The notes: generated by a model not told the origin, from the letters alone. A DNA stretch of 33,063 bases from Paenarthrobacter sp. Z7-10 (GCF_026932795.1 NZ_JADPVH010000047.1:1-33063), one strand, 5' to 3'. Positions 7,654-17,972 are shown, numbered from the stretch's first letter. Translations and numbers: made by a program.

Positions 7654-9282
7654 CTATGGGTGGAAGTCGAGCAGCTCGGCCAGAAATCCCGCGGCATCCC
7701 GGTGCCGGTCGAACAATCCCTGTGTGAGTGCCCGGGTGCCGCGCTGCGGCTCCCGGGTGGGGACGCGCTGCAGGCGCCGGTCGCCGGGAAGTTCAAAAAT
7801 GACCGAGTCCCAGCTGGCTCCGGCAATGCTGGAACCGTAGCGCTGGATGCACTGTCCGCGGAAATAGGCGCGGGTGTCCTCCGGCGGCTGGACCACGGCG
7901 CGGGCGATCGCTTCGTCGGCAACCATGCGCTCCATTCGACCCCTGGACAGCAGCCGGTAATACAGCCCTTTCTCCGGACGGACATCGGACCACTGCAGGT
8001 CAATGAGCCCCAGCCGCGGATGATTCCATGCCAGCGAGTCCCGGTCCCGGTACTGCTGGAGCAACGACAGCTTCGCCACCCATTCCACCTGGCCCGCGGC
8101 TCCGGCCGGGTCGTCCGCCAGCTGCCTGAGCACCTCTTCCCAGCGGCGCAGCACCTGCGCGCTGTGCCCGTCCCCCGACTCCTCGTCCCCCGCACCGCTG
8201 CGCTGGCAGTGCTTTTGAGCCGCCTGAAGATAAAGCTCCTGGATGTCCAGGGCGCTCATCCGGCGGCCATCGTCCACCCGAAGCAGAACTTTCATCGACA
8301 GATCGTGGCTCACCGTCTGCAGGGCAGCCACCGGATCATGGAGCGAGAGTTCCGGCACCGTGCCATGCTCGATCATGTCCAAAACCAGCGCCGTCGTGCC
8401 GAACTTAAGATAGTTGGAAACCTGGCTGAGGTTGGCATCGCCGATGATCACATGCAGCCGGCGATACTTATCCGCAATGGCGTGCGGCTCGTCCCGGGTG
8501 TTGATGATCGGTCGCCGGATGGTGGTTTCCAGCCCCACCTCGGCCTCGAAGAAGTCCGCGCGGGCGCTGAGCTGGTAGCCGTGCCCGGAACCGTCCTGCC
8601 CCAACCCCACCCGGCCGGCACCACAGATCAGCTGCCGGGTGACGAAGAACGGCGTCAGTCCGGAGACAATCCGGCCAAAGGGAACCTGCCGTGGCATCAG
8701 GTAATTCTCGTGGCTGCCGTAGGAAACGGACTTGTTGTCCGTATTGTTCTTGTACAGGTTCACGCCCGGCATTGAGGGGTTACGGGCAATTTGCCGAACC
8801 GTTGCCAGTGCCACAGCGTCCCCGGCTGCGTCCCAGCGCACCGCGTCCAGCGGATTGGTCACTTCCGGCGAGGAATACTCCGGATGTGCGTGGTCAACAT
8901 AGAGCCGGGCGCCGTTTCCCAACACCATATTCATCATCAGCGCCGAACCGCCGGAGCCGTCGTCCAGGTCCAGCGCAGCACCTTCAAGGGCGACCTGCGC
9001 CGCGGTCAGCTCCGGTGCAGGATCCTGCTGCTCCTGCGGGCGGTCCGTCAGCTGGGACGGATGGGCGCTGTGCCGCGGGATAGTCCAGCCGCGGGCGTCC
9101 GCCAAAGGATCCTCATCCGTATAGTCCCACCGGGTTTCGCTGCCACCGGCGGCCCGCTCCCCCGTCAGCTGCGCATACGCATGCACCACCTGACTGGAGA
9201 GCCAAGTGGCATTGCTGCCGGGATCGGACGGAGCGTGGATGCCGAATTCCGTCTCGGAACCCATCACCCGAACAGCGGTCAC
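7654..9282 (-). CDS. dop: Pup deamidase/depupylase Dop
   Basis: Dop converts the C-terminal Gln of Pup to Glu and also removes Pup from substrates. It is a PafA relative with the same fold. The 542-residue product has the [14 protein letters not shown] nucleotide-site start, the nucleophilic Asp130 in [15 protein letters not shown], the [20 protein letters not shown] block and [12 protein letters not shown]. The insertion between residues about 71 and 115 is the Dop-specific loop that separates it from PafA, and it is longer here than in M. tuberculosis Dop. The start is GTG at 9282, overlapping the arc stop by 4 bases (GTGA). An ATG six codons in would cut the first conserved strand. It is followed by pup. 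Confidence 0.97.
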   Translation of the reverse strand: MTAVRVMGSETEFGIHAPSDPGSNATWLSSQVVHAYAQLTGERAAGGSETRWDYTDEDPLADARGWTIPRHSAHPSQLTDRPQEQQDPAPELTAAQVALEGAALDLDDGSGGSALMMNMVLGNGARLYVDHAHPEYSSPEVTNPLDAVRWDAAGDAVALATVRQIARNPSMPGVNLYKNNTDNKSVSYGSHENYLMPRQVPFGRIVSGLTPFFVTRQLICGAGRVGLGQDGSGHGYQLSARADFFEAEVGLETTIRRPIINTRDEPHAIADKYRRLHVIIGDANLSQVSNYLKFGTTALVLDMIEHGTVPELSLHDPVAALQTVSHDLSMKVLLRVDDGRRMSALDIQELYLQAAQKHCQRSGAGDEESGDGHSAQVLRRWEEVLRQLADDPAGAAGQVEWVAKLSLLQQYRDRDSLAWNHPRLGLIDLQWSDVRPEKGLYYRLLSRGRMERMVADEAIARAVVQPPEDTRAYFRGQCIQRYGSSIAGASWDSVIFELPGDRRLQRVPTREPQRGTRALTQGLFDRHRDAAGFLAELLDFHP

Positions 9283-11000
9283 AGATACTGCCCGGTGTTG
9301 GACATTGTCTGCAGCGTCTTCCCCGGCTCCTGCCCCGCTTTGCCCTGCACAATGGTTCGGATATAGGTGATCCGTTCGCCCTTTTTACCGGAGATCCGCG
9401 CCCAGTCGTCCGGATTCGTGGTGTTGGGCATGTCCTCATGCTCGCGGAACTCGTCGACGACGGCGCGCAGCAGGTGGTCGATGCGGATGCCCTTGTCCCC
9501 GGTGGTGAGCAGATCCTTGATCGCGTACTTCTTGGCCCGGTCCACCACATTCTGGATCACTGCGCCGGAATTAAAATCCTTGAAGTACAGCATCTCGGTG
9601 TCGCCGTTGGCATAGGTGACCTCCAGATATTCATTGGACTGTTCGGTGGCATACATCGCCTCCACCGTGCGTCGGATCATCGCCTCCACCGTCGCCTGCA
9701 GATCCCCGCCGTTCGCGGCCAGATCTTCGGCATGGAAGGGCAGGTCAGTGGTGATGTATTTGGCGAAGATGTCCGCCGCCGCCTCCGCATCCGGGCGCTG
9801 GATCTTCACCTTCACGTCCAGCCGGCCAGGGCGCAGGATCGCGGGGTCGATCATGTCCTCCCGGTTTGACGCGCCGATGACGATTACATTGTCCAGCCGC
9901 TCCACCCCGTCGATCTCACTGAGCAGCTGCGGCACAATCGTGGTCTCCACATCGGAGGAAATTCCGGTCCCCCGGGTTCGGAAGAGCGAGTCCATTTCGT
10001 CAAAAAAGACGACGACGGCGCTTCCGTCGGCGGCCTTTTCGCGAGCACGGGCAAAAATCAGCCGGATCTGGCGCTCCGTCTCCCCCACGTACTTGTCCAG
10101 CAGCTCGGGGCCCTTGATGTTAAGGAAGAAGCTTTTCTGATCCTTGAGACCGGACCGCTCGGCGGCGCGCGCGGCCAGCGAATTGGCCACCGCCTTGGCG
10201 ATCAACGTTTTACCGCAACCTGGCGGGCCGTAGAGCAGGATGCCTTTGGGCGGCTTCAGCCCATGCTCGCGGTAGAGGTCCGGATGCAGGAACGGCAGTT
10301 CGACGGCGTCGCGGATCTGCTCGATCTGGGGCCCGAGACCGCCGATGTCGGAGTAGGAAATGTCCGGTACTTCCTCCAGAATAAGGTTCTCCACCTCCGA
10401 ACGTGGCACCTTTTCGAGACCATATCCGGTCCGTGTGTCCATCGACAGCGCGTCCCCGACCCGCAACTTGCCATCCTGCACCGCGGCGGAAAGCCGGATC
10501 ACCCGCTCCTCATCGGCCCGCCCGGTGACCAGGGCCCGATCCGTTCCCAGCAGTTCCTTCACTGTCACCAGCTCCCCGGCCCGTTCAAAGCCCAGCGCCG
10601 CCACGACTGTCAGGGATTCATTGAGCAGCACCTCCTGGCCCGCCCGCAGCGACCGGATACTCACCAGCGGACTTAAACCAACGCGCATTTTCCGGCCGGC
10701 GTTGAAAATGTCAACGCTCTCCTCTATCTCGGCCATGCCCGAGGCACCGGCGCCCGGCGCCCGGCGCGGATTGATCTGCAGCAGGGTACCGAAACTGTAG
10801 GGGGCCTGGCCTTCCTTCTCCAGCGCGCTCTTGAGCTTGAGGATTTCCGACTTGGCTGTTTCCAGCACTGTCACCAGCCGGGCATTGTTGGCCGTGGCGG
10901 CCGCCAGCTGCTTGTCCACGTAGCGCAGCTTGTCCCGAAGAACGTTCAACTGACGGTCAACGATCGACTGGGCGTTGCTGGCGGAGAACGGTTCGCTCAC
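9279..11000 (-). CDS. arc: Proteasomal AAA ATPase ARC/Mpa
   Basis: Hexameric unfoldase that recognises pupylated proteins and feeds them into the PrcAB core. The domains run in family order: a coiled coil (about residues 10-65) that binds Pup, an OB-type interdomain (about 70-210), and an AAA module with Walker A GPPGCGKT (258-265), Walker [10 protein letters not shown] (330-337) and the arginine-rich RPGRLD segment. The C-terminus ends GQYL, the tail that docks into the alpha-ring pockets. The frame can start with TTG at 11009, but the GTG at 11000 lies 10 bases after AAGGA and gives the more usual MSEP start. The length of 573 residues is slightly below the 609 of Mpa. It is the first gene of the arc-dop-pup-prcBA-pafA series. 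Confidence 0.97.
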   Translation of the reverse strand: MSEPFSASNAQSIVDRQLNVLRDKLRYVDKQLAAATANNARLVTVLETAKSEILKLKSALEKEGQAPYSFGTLLQINPRRAPGAGASGMAEIEESVDIFNAGRKMRVGLSPLVSIRSLRAGQEVLLNESLTVVAALGFERAGELVTVKELLGTDRALVTGRADEERVIRLSAAVQDGKLRVGDALSMDTRTGYGLEKVPRSEVENLILEEVPDISYSDIGGLGPQIEQIRDAVELPFLHPDLYREHGLKPPKGILLYGPPGCGKTLIAKAVANSLAARAAERSGLKDQKSFFLNIKGPELLDKYVGETERQIRLIFARAREKAADGSAVVVFFDEMDSLFRTRGTGISSDVETTIVPQLLSEIDGVERLDNVIVIGASNREDMIDPAILRPGRLDVKVKIQRPDAEAAADIFAKYITTDLPFHAEDLAANGGDLQATVEAMIRRTVEAMYATEQSNEYLEVTYANGDTEMLYFKDFNSGAVIQNVVDRAKKYAIKDLLTTGDKGIRIDHLLRAVVDEFREHEDMPNTTNPDDWARISGKKGERITYIRTIVQGKAGQEPGKTLQTMSNTGQYL

Positions 11001-11067
11001 GATGATCAAGTCCTTCCGGCTGAGTCAGGCTCGTCTGCGGTTCGTCATTGCGAACCTGGTTAAGACC

Positions 11068-12189
11068 CTAGTCGTCTTTGCTGTTATCAACGCTGCGACC
11101 TTGCGCAGAGTTTCCTGCCGTGTCCGACGCCGGGAACCCGGTCGCCGCCGGGTCGCCGCCGGCCGCCTCCGGACGGCTGCCCCGTTGGGTGGTCGACGAT
11201 GCCTCGCGGGCCGCCCGGCGGAGCTTGCGGTCCGAAACAGCGCGTTCCCCAACAGACGCCGGCGTCCAGGCATCGAGGTCCTCGGCACTGAATTCGGTTT
11301 TGGAGGGACGGCGCTTGGGAGTAAGGCCAAGAACGCCGTTCGCCAACCGGCGGCTGACCATCAGGAAGCCGGTATGAGCCACCATCCGGTGGTCCGGACG
11401 GACGGCAAGGCCTTCCAGATGCCAACCTCGCACCATGGACTCCCAGGCATCGGGGGCGGTGAACCTGCCGTCGGCCCGGATCGCCTCCGCCGTCCTGGAG
11501 AGCTGAGTCACCGTGGCCACATAATTAATCCACACCCCGCCCGGGGCCAGCACTGTGGCAACGGCATCAACGCATTCCCACGGTGCCAGCATGTCCAGCA
11601 CCACACGGTCAATACTGCCTGCGGCCTCCTGCTCGACAACCTGGTCCTGGAAGTCTCCGAGACTGATTTTCCAGGCCGGATGCGGTCCACCGAAAATCGT
11701 CTCCACATTGCCCCGGGCAATGGCCGCGAATTCTTCCCGGCGCTCGAAGGAGTGCAGGTAGCCGCCGTCGCCCACGGCGCGCAGGAGCGAGATGGACAGC
11801 GCGCCTGAGCCGACCCCCGCCTCCACCACCCGGGCGCCTGGATAGATGTCTCCCATCGTGATGATCTGGCCGGCATCCTTGGGATAAACCACTGCCGCAC
11901 CGCGCGGCATCGACAGCACGAAGTCCGAAAGCAGCGGCCGCAGTGCCTGGTACAGCTGGCCCACATTATTGGCCACCACTGAACCCTCCGGCTTGCCAAT
12001 CAACTCGTCGTGATTCAGGAAGCCCTTGTGCGTGTGAAACGCGGCTCCCGCCGTGAGCGTGACAGTATTCATCCGCTCGCGCTCGTCGGTCAACTGCACC
12101 CGCTCACCGGTCCGAAAAGGACCCCGCCGGGCGGCGGCGCCGTGCGCTTCCGGATGGTTTGCCGTCTGCTGCGGGTCGTGCTGGTTCAT
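11068..12189 (-). CDS. trmI: tRNA (adenine-58-N1)-methyltransferase TrmI
   Basis: S-adenosylmethionine-dependent enzyme that makes m1A58 in the T-loop of tRNAs, acting as a tetramer in the cytoplasm. The SAM-binding motif VVEAGVGSGALSISLL is at residues 121-136, followed by the acidic strand HSFERREEF. The catalytic-site motif VVLDMLAPWE is at 196-205. The core ends near residue 290. A further tail of about 80 residues, rich in Ala, Ser, Gly and charged residues, looks disordered and is absent from the 280-residue M. tuberculosis Rv2118c. Of two close ATG codons, the one at 12189 has AGGA 8 bases upstream. It is the neighbour of arc, as in Mycobacterium, and may be the promoter-proximal gene of the operon. 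Confidence 0.95.
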   Translation of the reverse strand: MNQHDPQQTANHPEAHGAAARRGPFRTGERVQLTDERERMNTVTLTAGAAFHTHKGFLNHDELIGKPEGSVVANNVGQLYQALRPLLSDFVLSMPRGAAVVYPKDAGQIITMGDIYPGARVVEAGVGSGALSISLLRAVGDGGYLHSFERREEFAAIARGNVETIFGGPHPAWKISLGDFQDQVVEQEAAGSIDRVVLDMLAPWECVDAVATVLAPGGVWINYVATVTQLSRTAEAIRADGRFTAPDAWESMVRGWHLEGLAVRPDHRMVAHTGFLMVSRRLANGVLGLTPKRRPSKTEFSAEDLDAWTPASVGERAVSDRKLRRAAREASSTTQRGSRPEAAGGDPAATGFPASDTAGNSAQGRSVDNSKDD

Positions 12190-12342
12190 TGTCATGGTCC
12201 TAACGTGGTGAGCAAAGCAATAAATTCCGGCTGCAGACCACCGGCAGCGGCAGTCGAAGGGGGCCACTCCAGGTCCGGCAGCGGAGGGCTGGAGCGAACG
12301 GCTGAAGCGGCGGAATGCCGCGGCGGCAGCTCACTGGCACGG

Positions 12343-13515
12343 CTATTTCCTGAGACCGGGACCGGGCCTTCCCGTAATTGCTGCCACCACCACGGACTGA
12401 TGCAGCAGCCCCGTCACCTGGCCGCGGGGATCGACCACGGCATATTCGCTGCCCGCCAATTGAGCCAGATACTGGACTAATTCCTGTCCTGCGGCCTGTT
12501 CCGGAATGTATGCACCGGGTGCAAGCGCTCGGGCCACCGCGGTCGCCGAGGTCCCGGCAGCCACTTCCTCGGGCACCGCGGCCGCCGCCGTTGGGTCAAC
12601 TACTGCCTCCGGTCTCCCGTCCGGGCCGCACAGGACGACGGACAGCTGCGGATTCGCCACGGTTACGGCGCGCACCTGTGCCACCGAGGAAGAGGAAGCC
12701 ATCCCGACGGCGTAGCTGCTGAGCTTTCCGGCGCTGACGTCCGGCAGACGCAGCCGCATCTTGGCACTGGTGATGGAGGCGCTGGCGCCCAGCCAGAGAA
12801 AACCGGCAATGAACAGGCTGAACAGCACGTTGGTCACGGTGGGCTGGTCTCCGTTAATCAGCGGCCAGCCGATCGCGAGAATCAACAACACGATAACCAC
12901 GATCCGGCCCGCCCAGCCAGCAGCAAGGCTGCCCTTGTCCTGGTTTCCGGTGGCCTTCCAGACGATGGACTCCACCAGCCGCCCGCCGTCCAGTGGCAGC
13001 CCCGGCAGTACATTGAACGCCCCGATGAGGAGATTGGCCCACACAAAAATGTTCGCCAAGGTACTGAAAACCGCGGCCTGCAGGGTGGTCGGCATGGTCA
13101 GTTGAGCCACCAACAGCCACCCCAGTCCGGCAAGCACAAAGTTCGCCACCGGACCAGCGAAGGCCACCACGACGGAGCGGCCCGGGGTGGCAGTAAAATT
13201 TTCGAATTGTGTGTGCCCGCCCCAGAGGTTCAGCACAATTTTTTGGGTAGGCCAGTGATACATCTTTGCGGCGAGTGCGTGGGAGAGTTCATGGATCAGC
13301 ACTGAAAAAAGCAACAGCAGTGCATAGACGAAGGCGACACCGTAGGCACCAAAGCCAAGTCCGGGGTAACCCTGCGACAACTGCGGACCAAAAACGAGCA
13401 CGGTAAAGCCGGCAATCAGAAACCATGAATAGGCCAGCACAATGGGGACGCCGGCAATTTTACCCAGCGGGATACCCTCGCGCACAGATGCGGCCCCGCT
13501 GCCTGCCGCGCTCAT
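12343..13515 (-). CDS. Site-2 protease family (M50) membrane metalloprotease
   Basis: Intramembrane zinc metalloprotease of the S2P/M50 family, the kind that cleaves anti-sigma factors or other membrane proteins. The zinc motif HELSH is at residues 75-79 within a membrane helix. The second motif, NVLPGLPLDGGR, is at 168-179 with the third metal ligand Asp176. About six hydrophobic helices fill residues 20-245. The C-terminal 140 residues resemble a degenerate CBS-domain pair (VAQVRAVTVANPQLSVVL, YAVVDPRGQVTGLL), a frequent regulatory add-on in group III S2Ps. The ATG at 13515 overlaps the HAD gene stop by 4 bases (ATGA), so the two are translationally coupled. The substrate is unknown. Confidence 0.92.
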   Translation of the reverse strand: MSAAGSGAASVREGIPLGKIAGVPIVLAYSWFLIAGFTVLVFGPQLSQGYPGLGFGAYGVAFVYALLLLFSVLIHELSHALAAKMYHWPTQKIVLNLWGGHTQFENFTATPGRSVVVAFAGPVANFVLAGLGWLLVAQLTMPTTLQAAVFSTLANIFVWANLLIGAFNVLPGLPLDGGRLVESIVWKATGNQDKGSLAAGWAGRIVVIVLLILAIGWPLINGDQPTVTNVLFSLFIAGFLWLGASASITSAKMRLRLPDVSAGKLSSYAVGMASSSSVAQVRAVTVANPQLSVVLCGPDGRPEAVVDPTAAAAVPEEVAAGTSATAVARALAPGAYIPEQAAGQELVQYLAQLAGSEYAVVDPRGQVTGLLHQSVVVAAITGRPGPGLRK

Positions 13516-14288
13516 TTGGCGCACTCGGGCGCGGCGGCCACCGCGCCATGGCGCACGGCCACGAGTTGCTGCAGATCTGCCACCATGCGATCCGCCAGCG
13601 AAGGCCAAACCGTATAACCGCCGTCCGCCGGCAGCGCCACCGTGTGCGGGATCCCCACGGTGATGACTCCGGAGGCGAGCGCGGAAGCCACCCCCGGTAC
13701 AGAGTCCTCCAACGCCACGCAGTCATCGATGCTCAGACTCGGATCTTCGAGCCGCAGCCTCTGCACTGCCGTGAGATACGGCTCGGGATCCGGCTTGCCG
13801 TGGGTCACCAGGTCACCGGTGATCATAAATTCGAAGTAGGGCTGGGGCAGGCTGGCCACGACTTCCGCCGCCAGCGGGCCCTCGCTCATGGTCACCAGCG
13901 CGCAGCGCACACCCTGCTCGACGAGTTCGTGCAGTAATTCGCGTGCGCCGGGACGCCACGGAACCTCCTGGCGCACCCGCCGGATCACCTCGGTCGTGAG
14001 GGTGTATATGATGGTCCTGCTGTCAAGGGCCACGCCCGCATCCTGAAGCACGTGGCTGGAGAAAACCAGCGACTGTCCCACCAGCGTCAGGGCCTGCCCA
14101 TGGCTCCAGTTGCCCCCGTGGGCTTCGACCAGGGCAAACTCGGCGTCAATCCAGTACGGCTCGGTGTCCACCAGCGTCCCGTCCATGTCCCACAACACCG
14201 CTTTGAGCGGATAATCTGCTCCCGGGTTCAGGCCTTCGGGCGAGGTCGCAGGACTCGTCTGGACGCTGGAAGGGGCCAAAGAATTCAT
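13512..14288 (-). CDS. HAD-superfamily phosphatase, beta-phosphoglucomutase-like
   Basis: Cytoplasmic HAD-type hydrolase of 258 residues. Motif I is WDMDGTLVDTEP (nucleophile Asp34, acid/base Asp36). A helical cap follows (about 45-115), then motif II VTMSEG. A Lys lies in THGKPDPEPYLTA, and the acidic motif IV reads CVALEDSVPGVASA. This set fits the subfamily I phosphatase/phosphomutase group. The true substrate cannot be told from sequence. The ATG at 14288 is preceded by GGAG; upstream codons of the open frame are not supported. It is the promoter-proximal partner of the overlapping M50 protease gene and is divergent from the PAC2 gene. Confidence 0.9.
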   Translation of the reverse strand: MNSLAPSSVQTSPATSPEGLNPGADYPLKAVLWDMDGTLVDTEPYWIDAEFALVEAHGGNWSHGQALTLVGQSLVFSSHVLQDAGVALDSRTIIYTLTTEVIRRVRQEVPWRPGARELLHELVEQGVRCALVTMSEGPLAAEVVASLPQPYFEFMITGDLVTHGKPDPEPYLTAVQRLRLEDPSLSIDDCVALEDSVPGVASALASGVITVGIPHTVALPADGGYTVWPSLADRMVADLQQLVAVRHGAVAAAPECAK

Positions 14289-14329
14289 GCGCTCCAGTCT
14301 ACGTTGGCTCCGCAGGCCGGGTTCGCCGC

Positions 14330-14335
14330 TATGCT
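14330..14335 (+). promoter_or_regulatory. Possible -10 element for the PAC2 gene
   Basis: The 112-base divergent gap between the HAD and PAC2 genes contains TATGCT on the plus strand, 65 bases before the PAC2 ATG. The best -35 match, TTGGCT at 14304-14309, is 20 bases away, longer than usual. I treat this as a candidate only. Confidence 0.3.
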
Positions 14336-14400
14336 CTGCGCGAATACAGACCAGGCGAGAGGTATCCGGCGGCAACGGGCCGTCGTAGGGTGGGGAGGTG

Positions 14401-15288
14401 ATGAGTTTTGACGAAGGCGCCGAGTCCCCGGTTCACCGGCTGATCGAGAACGTGCCCGACGGCGAACGGGTCACGGTCCTTCTCGCCGCTTTTGAGGGCT
14501 GGAACGATGCAGGCGAGGCTGCCAGTGATTCGCTGAAGTACCTTCATGAATTGTGGGACGGCAAAAAAGTGGCCACGGTGGACCCGGATGAGTATTACGA
14601 CTTTCAGTTCACCCGCCCATCGGTGCGGCACAACACCGCCGGCGCCCGCAAGATCAAGTGGCCCACCACGAAGATTGCCAAGGCCTCCATTCCCGGCGCC
14701 AACGTGGACGTCGTCTTCATCCATGGGAGAGAACCGTCCTACAAGTGGCGCGCGTATACCGCTGAGCTGCTGGCGCACGCCGCGAGCCTGAACGTAAATT
14801 ATGTGGTGCTGGTTGGCGCCCTGCTGGCCGATGTTCCGCACAGCAGGCCCATCCCGGTCACCGCCACCAGCGACGACGATGAACTGCGCGAGCGGCTGAA
14901 TCTGGAGGCCTCCCAATATGACGGTCCGATCGGCATTGTTGGCGTCCTCGCCGAGCTCGCCCTGCTGGCGGGTTTGCCCACCATTTCACTGTGGGCTGCC
15001 GTCCCGCACTACGTCGCGCAGGCGCCGTCGCCCAAAGCCCAGCTGGCCCTGCTGAACAGGATCGAAGAACTGCTGCAGGTTCCTTTTGACACCCACGAAC
15101 TGGCCGAGGATGCCCAGGCCTGGGAGCGCGGTGTGGACGAGTTGGCCACCGAGGATCCGGAAATTGCCGCTTATGTACGGCAGCTGGAGGAAGCCAAGGA
15201 CACCGCCGACCTTCCCGAGGCCAGTGGGGAATCCATCGCCCGCGAATTCGAAAGGTACCTCAAGCGGCGCGGCAAGGACAGCCCCTAA
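14401..15288 (+). CDS. PAC2 family protein
   Basis: Member of the PAC2 family, named after a eukaryotic proteasome assembly chaperone. The actinobacterial members (such as Rv2125) are of unknown function and have no proven tie to the proteasome. The 295-residue product shows the family signature AAFEGWNDAGEAAS near the N-terminus, then DEYYDFQFTRP, HGREPSYKWR and a core with GALLADVPHSRP and ASQYDGPIGIVGVL. The C-terminal 60 residues are helical and acidic. The ATG at 14401 follows GGGGAGG closely; a GTG one codon upstream is less likely. It is the only plus-strand gene within a long minus-strand series. Confidence 0.92.
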   Translation: MSFDEGAESPVHRLIENVPDGERVTVLLAAFEGWNDAGEAASDSLKYLHELWDGKKVATVDPDEYYDFQFTRPSVRHNTAGARKIKWPTTKIAKASIPGANVDVVFIHGREPSYKWRAYTAELLAHAASLNVNYVVLVGALLADVPHSRPIPVTATSDDDELRERLNLEASQYDGPIGIVGVLAELALLAGLPTISLWAAVPHYVAQAPSPKAQLALLNRIEELLQVPFDTHELAEDAQAWERGVDELATEDPEIAAYVRQLEEAKDTADLPEASGESIAREFERYLKRRGKDSP

Positions 15289-15369
15289 CCAGCGCCGTGG
15301 ACCGAACCCGCACGAATACCGGACCACGGCCCGGCTCCGCGCAGACCCGGAGCCGGTCAGCGCGTCCGA

Positions 15370-16665
15370 TTACAGGATCACACCGAGCAGCGCCTCCACG
15401 GCGTCGCTGACCAGCGCGGCGTCCAAAGCGCTGACCTGCTGTGGCGCGGCGGGCCTGCTTGCCCAGAGGTCGACGGCGGCCAGTGCCGCGGGTGCGTCCA
15501 AGTCATTGGCCAGAGCCGCCCGCAGGTCAGCGATCACACCGCCGGCCGAGCCGCTGGGTGCGGCGCCCAGGGCCGCCCGCCAGCTTTCGAGCCGGGTCTG
15601 GGTCTGCTCCAGCACCGCATCGCTGTAAAACCAGTCGCTGCGGTAGTGGTGCGCCAGGATCACCAACCGAATGGCAGCTGGATCCACGCCTTGCGCACGC
15701 AGCGCGGAGACCAGCACCAGGTTTCCCTTGGACTTGCTCATCTTTTCTCCGTCCAAGCCCACCATGCCGGTATGCGCGTAATGCTCCGCCATCGGCACGC
15801 CGCTGAGGGCGAAAGCATGACCTGCACCCATTTCGTGATGCGGAAACACCAGGTCGGAACCGCCGCCCTGAACGGTGAACGGCGACGGCAGGAAGCGTTG
15901 CGCGATGACAGTGCATTCGATGTGCCATCCCGGACGCCCCGCACCCAGGCTCGCCCCGTCCCACCTTGGCTCACCCTCCCGGGCCACACGCCACAGCAGC
16001 GGATCCAAAGCGTTGCGCTTGCCTGGCCGCTCGGGGTCGCCCCCGCGTTCAGCGAAGACCGGCAGCATCTGCGATTGCGTCAGGGCACTGATCTGGCCCA
16101 ACCACCACGGGGCGTTCCCGTCGTCGTGCGCACCGCGCGAATCCGATGGAGCCGACGCATCCTTGACCGAGAAGTAAATGTCCCCATCGGGACCGCCGTC
16201 GGCACCCAGCACCGGATAAGCCACGCCTGCCGCCACCAGCTTCTCGATCTGCGGCACAATCGAGTCGATGGCTTCCACTGCACCGATGTAGTGCTCCGGA
16301 GCGATCACATTCAATGCTTCCATGTCCTTGCGGAAAAGTTCGATCTGGCCCGACGCCAGCTCGCACCAATCCACACCGTCCCGCTGCGCGCGCTCCAGCA
16401 GCGGATCATCGACGTCCGTGACGTTCTGCACATATTTCACCCGCTGGCCCGCGTCACGCCAAGCCCGGTTCAGCAGGTCAAACGCCACATACGTTGCCGC
16501 GTGTCCCATGTGGGTCGCGTCGTACGGGGTGATCCCGCAGACATACATACTGACGTCGGGCTGCGCGGGCAGTGGCCGGACGGCACCGGAGACGGTGTCC
16601 CGAAGGCTGATGCTGGGCATGGCTCCGGAGAGCTCGGGGATGGGGCGGGAATTCCAGGACTTCAC
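15370..16665 (-). CDS. mshC: Cysteine--1-D-myo-inosityl 2-amino-2-deoxy-alpha-D-glucopyranoside ligase
   Basis: MshC joins cysteine to GlcN-Ins with ATP, the third step of mycothiol synthesis. It evolved from cysteinyl-tRNA synthetase. The 431-residue product has the MshC-type start [12 protein letters not shown] and the HIGH-like motif HMGH (52-55). Zinc ligands are Cys43, Cys251 and a His in FPHHEMG (276-277), and the KMSKS loop is at 308-312. It lacks the anticodon-binding C-terminus of true CysS, which with the N-terminal signature separates the two. The start is GTG at 16665, 9 bases after the uppP stop, so it is probably in one operon with uppP. A mycothiol pathway supports an actinobacterial host. 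Confidence 0.96.
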   Translation of the reverse strand: MKSWNSRPIPELSGAMPSISLRDTVSGAVRPLPAQPDVSMYVCGITPYDATHMGHAATYVAFDLLNRAWRDAGQRVKYVQNVTDVDDPLLERAQRDGVDWCELASGQIELFRKDMEALNVIAPEHYIGAVEAIDSIVPQIEKLVAAGVAYPVLGADGGPDGDIYFSVKDASAPSDSRGAHDDGNAPWWLGQISALTQSQMLPVFAERGGDPERPGKRNALDPLLWRVAREGEPRWDGASLGAGRPGWHIECTVIAQRFLPSPFTVQGGGSDLVFPHHEMGAGHAFALSGVPMAEHYAHTGMVGLDGEKMSKSKGNLVLVSALRAQGVDPAAIRLVILAHHYRSDWFYSDAVLEQTQTRLESWRAALGAAPSGSAGGVIADLRAALANDLDAPAALAAVDLWASRPAAPQQVSALDAALVSDAVEALLGVIL

Positions 16666-16674
16666 TGCTAAAGC

Positions 16675-17517
16675 CTACTGGCCAGCAGTGATGACATTGA
16701 AACCGAGGAGCAGGAACACCAGCAGTCCCAGCGCGATCCGGTACCAGACGAAGATCCGGTAGCTCCTCGTGGAAACGTATTTCAGGAACCAGCCGATGAT
16801 CAAATAGCCCACACCGAAGGCAATCACGGTGGCCAGGGCGGTCTGTGGAATGGTGAACGGTCCGGGCGATCCCTCGTGCTTGGCAAAGACCTTGAACAGT
16901 TCATAAAGGCCGCTGCCGAAGACTGCCGGAATGGCCAGCAGGAAGGAGTACCGTGCGGCCGCTTCCCTGGTGTAGCCCATCAGCAGGCCGGCAGTGATGG
17001 TGCCACCGGAGCGGGACACACCGGGAACGAGTGCCAAAGACTGCGCGAGGCCGAAAATGATGCCGTGCCGGAAGGTGAGGTCCTTCAACTCCCGCTGCTG
17101 CGGCGCAATGGCGTCCGCCACCGCCAGGATCAGGCCAAAAACAATCAGGGTCGTGGCCACGATCCACAAATTCCGCAGCGTCGACTCAATCGCGGTCTGG
17201 AAAAGAACACCCAAAACCACAATGGGAATAGTGCCGATGATCACCAGCCAGCCCATCCGGGCGTCCGGATCACTGCGCGGGACTTTGCCGGCGAGCGAAC
17301 CGAACCACGCCCGCACGATCCGCACGATGTCACGCCAGAAGAAGACGACGACGGCGGTTTCGGTCCCCAATTGGCTTATGGCCGTGAAGGCCGCTCCGGG
17401 GTCCGAGGCCCCCGGCAGGAATTTGCCCACGATGAAGAGGTGGGCGCTGGAGGAGATGGGCAGGAATTCAGTGAGGCCCTGTACCAGGCCCAGGATGGCA
17501 GCTTCAAACCAGTTCAC
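16675..17517 (-). CDS. uppP: Undecaprenyl-diphosphatase UppP/BacA
   Basis: Integral membrane phosphatase that recycles undecaprenyl diphosphate to the monophosphate carrier for cell-wall synthesis; extra copies give bacitracin resistance. The 280-residue product has the two signature motifs: [15 protein letters not shown] (residues 13-27, catalytic Glu17) and [16 protein letters not shown] (163-178, with Arg169). About eight membrane helices are predictable from hydrophobic runs. The start is GTG at 17517, giving the usual [15 protein letters not shown]-terminus. It lies directly upstream of mshC in the same direction, as in M. tuberculosis, where Rv2136c holds this place. Confidence 0.96.
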   Translation of the reverse strand: MNWFEAAILGLVQGLTEFLPISSSAHLFIVGKFLPGASDPGAAFTAISQLGTETAVVVFFWRDIVRIVRAWFGSLAGKVPRSDPDARMGWLVIIGTIPIVVLGVLFQTAIESTLRNLWIVATTLIVFGLILAVADAIAPQQRELKDLTFRHGIIFGLAQSLALVPGVSRSGGTITAGLLMGYTREAAARYSFLLAIPAVFGSGLYELFKVFAKHEGSPGPFTIPQTALATVIAFGVGYLIIGWFLKYVSTRSYRIFVWYRIALGLLVFLLLGFNVITAGQ

Positions 17518-17693
17518 GTTCCGACCCTAAAGCACAATCGCTTGTCGGATGCCTCAAGGCACGGGAACCGGGCAAACATTCACGTCCAGCCATGGCCACG
17601 ATGGGCATCCATGCCGACCAATCATCGGGCGGGCGGGGCATCCATGGGCGTTCATTTGCATCGTGGCTCGGTCTGGTTTGGCCCGTTCAGGCC

Positions 17694-17972
17694 CTAATCG
17701 TCGATCGGATCCAGGTCCTCGTCGTCGATGTCGCCGGACTGGTTGGCACCATCATCCTCCAGCTCGTCGTCTTCCTCGTAGACCACCAGCGGCGTGACCT
17801 CGTTGTACGCGTTGTAGAGAACTTCCTCGTAAACCTCGAAAGCATCAATGATGCCCAGGTAGGCGGCTTCCACAGACGGGTCCTCATCCCCCCGTCGGGT
17901 GCTGGCCGCAGCTAGATGTTCCTCAAGAGCAGATGTCAGGGACTGGAGCGCGTCGCGCGGATCTAGGCTCAT
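17694..17972 (-). CDS. Small acidic protein of unknown function
   Basis: Unrecognised 92-residue protein. The first two thirds look alpha-helical (DPRDALQSLTSALEEHLAAAS, then AYLGIIDAFEVYEEVLYNAYNE). The last 25 residues are dominated by Asp and Glu, and the tail ends DLDPIDD. There is no signal peptide, metal motif or DNA-binding pattern. The ATG at 17972 is the only reasonable start, though no strong Shine-Dalgarno precedes it. Codon use with G/C at third positions and a clean frame support a real gene. It is divergent from the DUF5703-type gene at 18106-18339, and 176 bases separate it from uppP, in which I see no gene. Confidence 0.75.
   Translation of the reverse strand: MSLDPRDALQSLTSALEEHLAAASTRRGDEDPSVEAAYLGIIDAFEVYEEVLYNAYNEVTPLVVYEEDDELEDDGANQSGDIDDEDLDPIDD

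Noticed and set aside
7390-8775. 461-codon open frame on the plus strand opposite pup and dop
   Set aside because: It lies antisense to recognised genes, has no family features and no ribosome site. Long antisense frames are normal in high-GC DNA.
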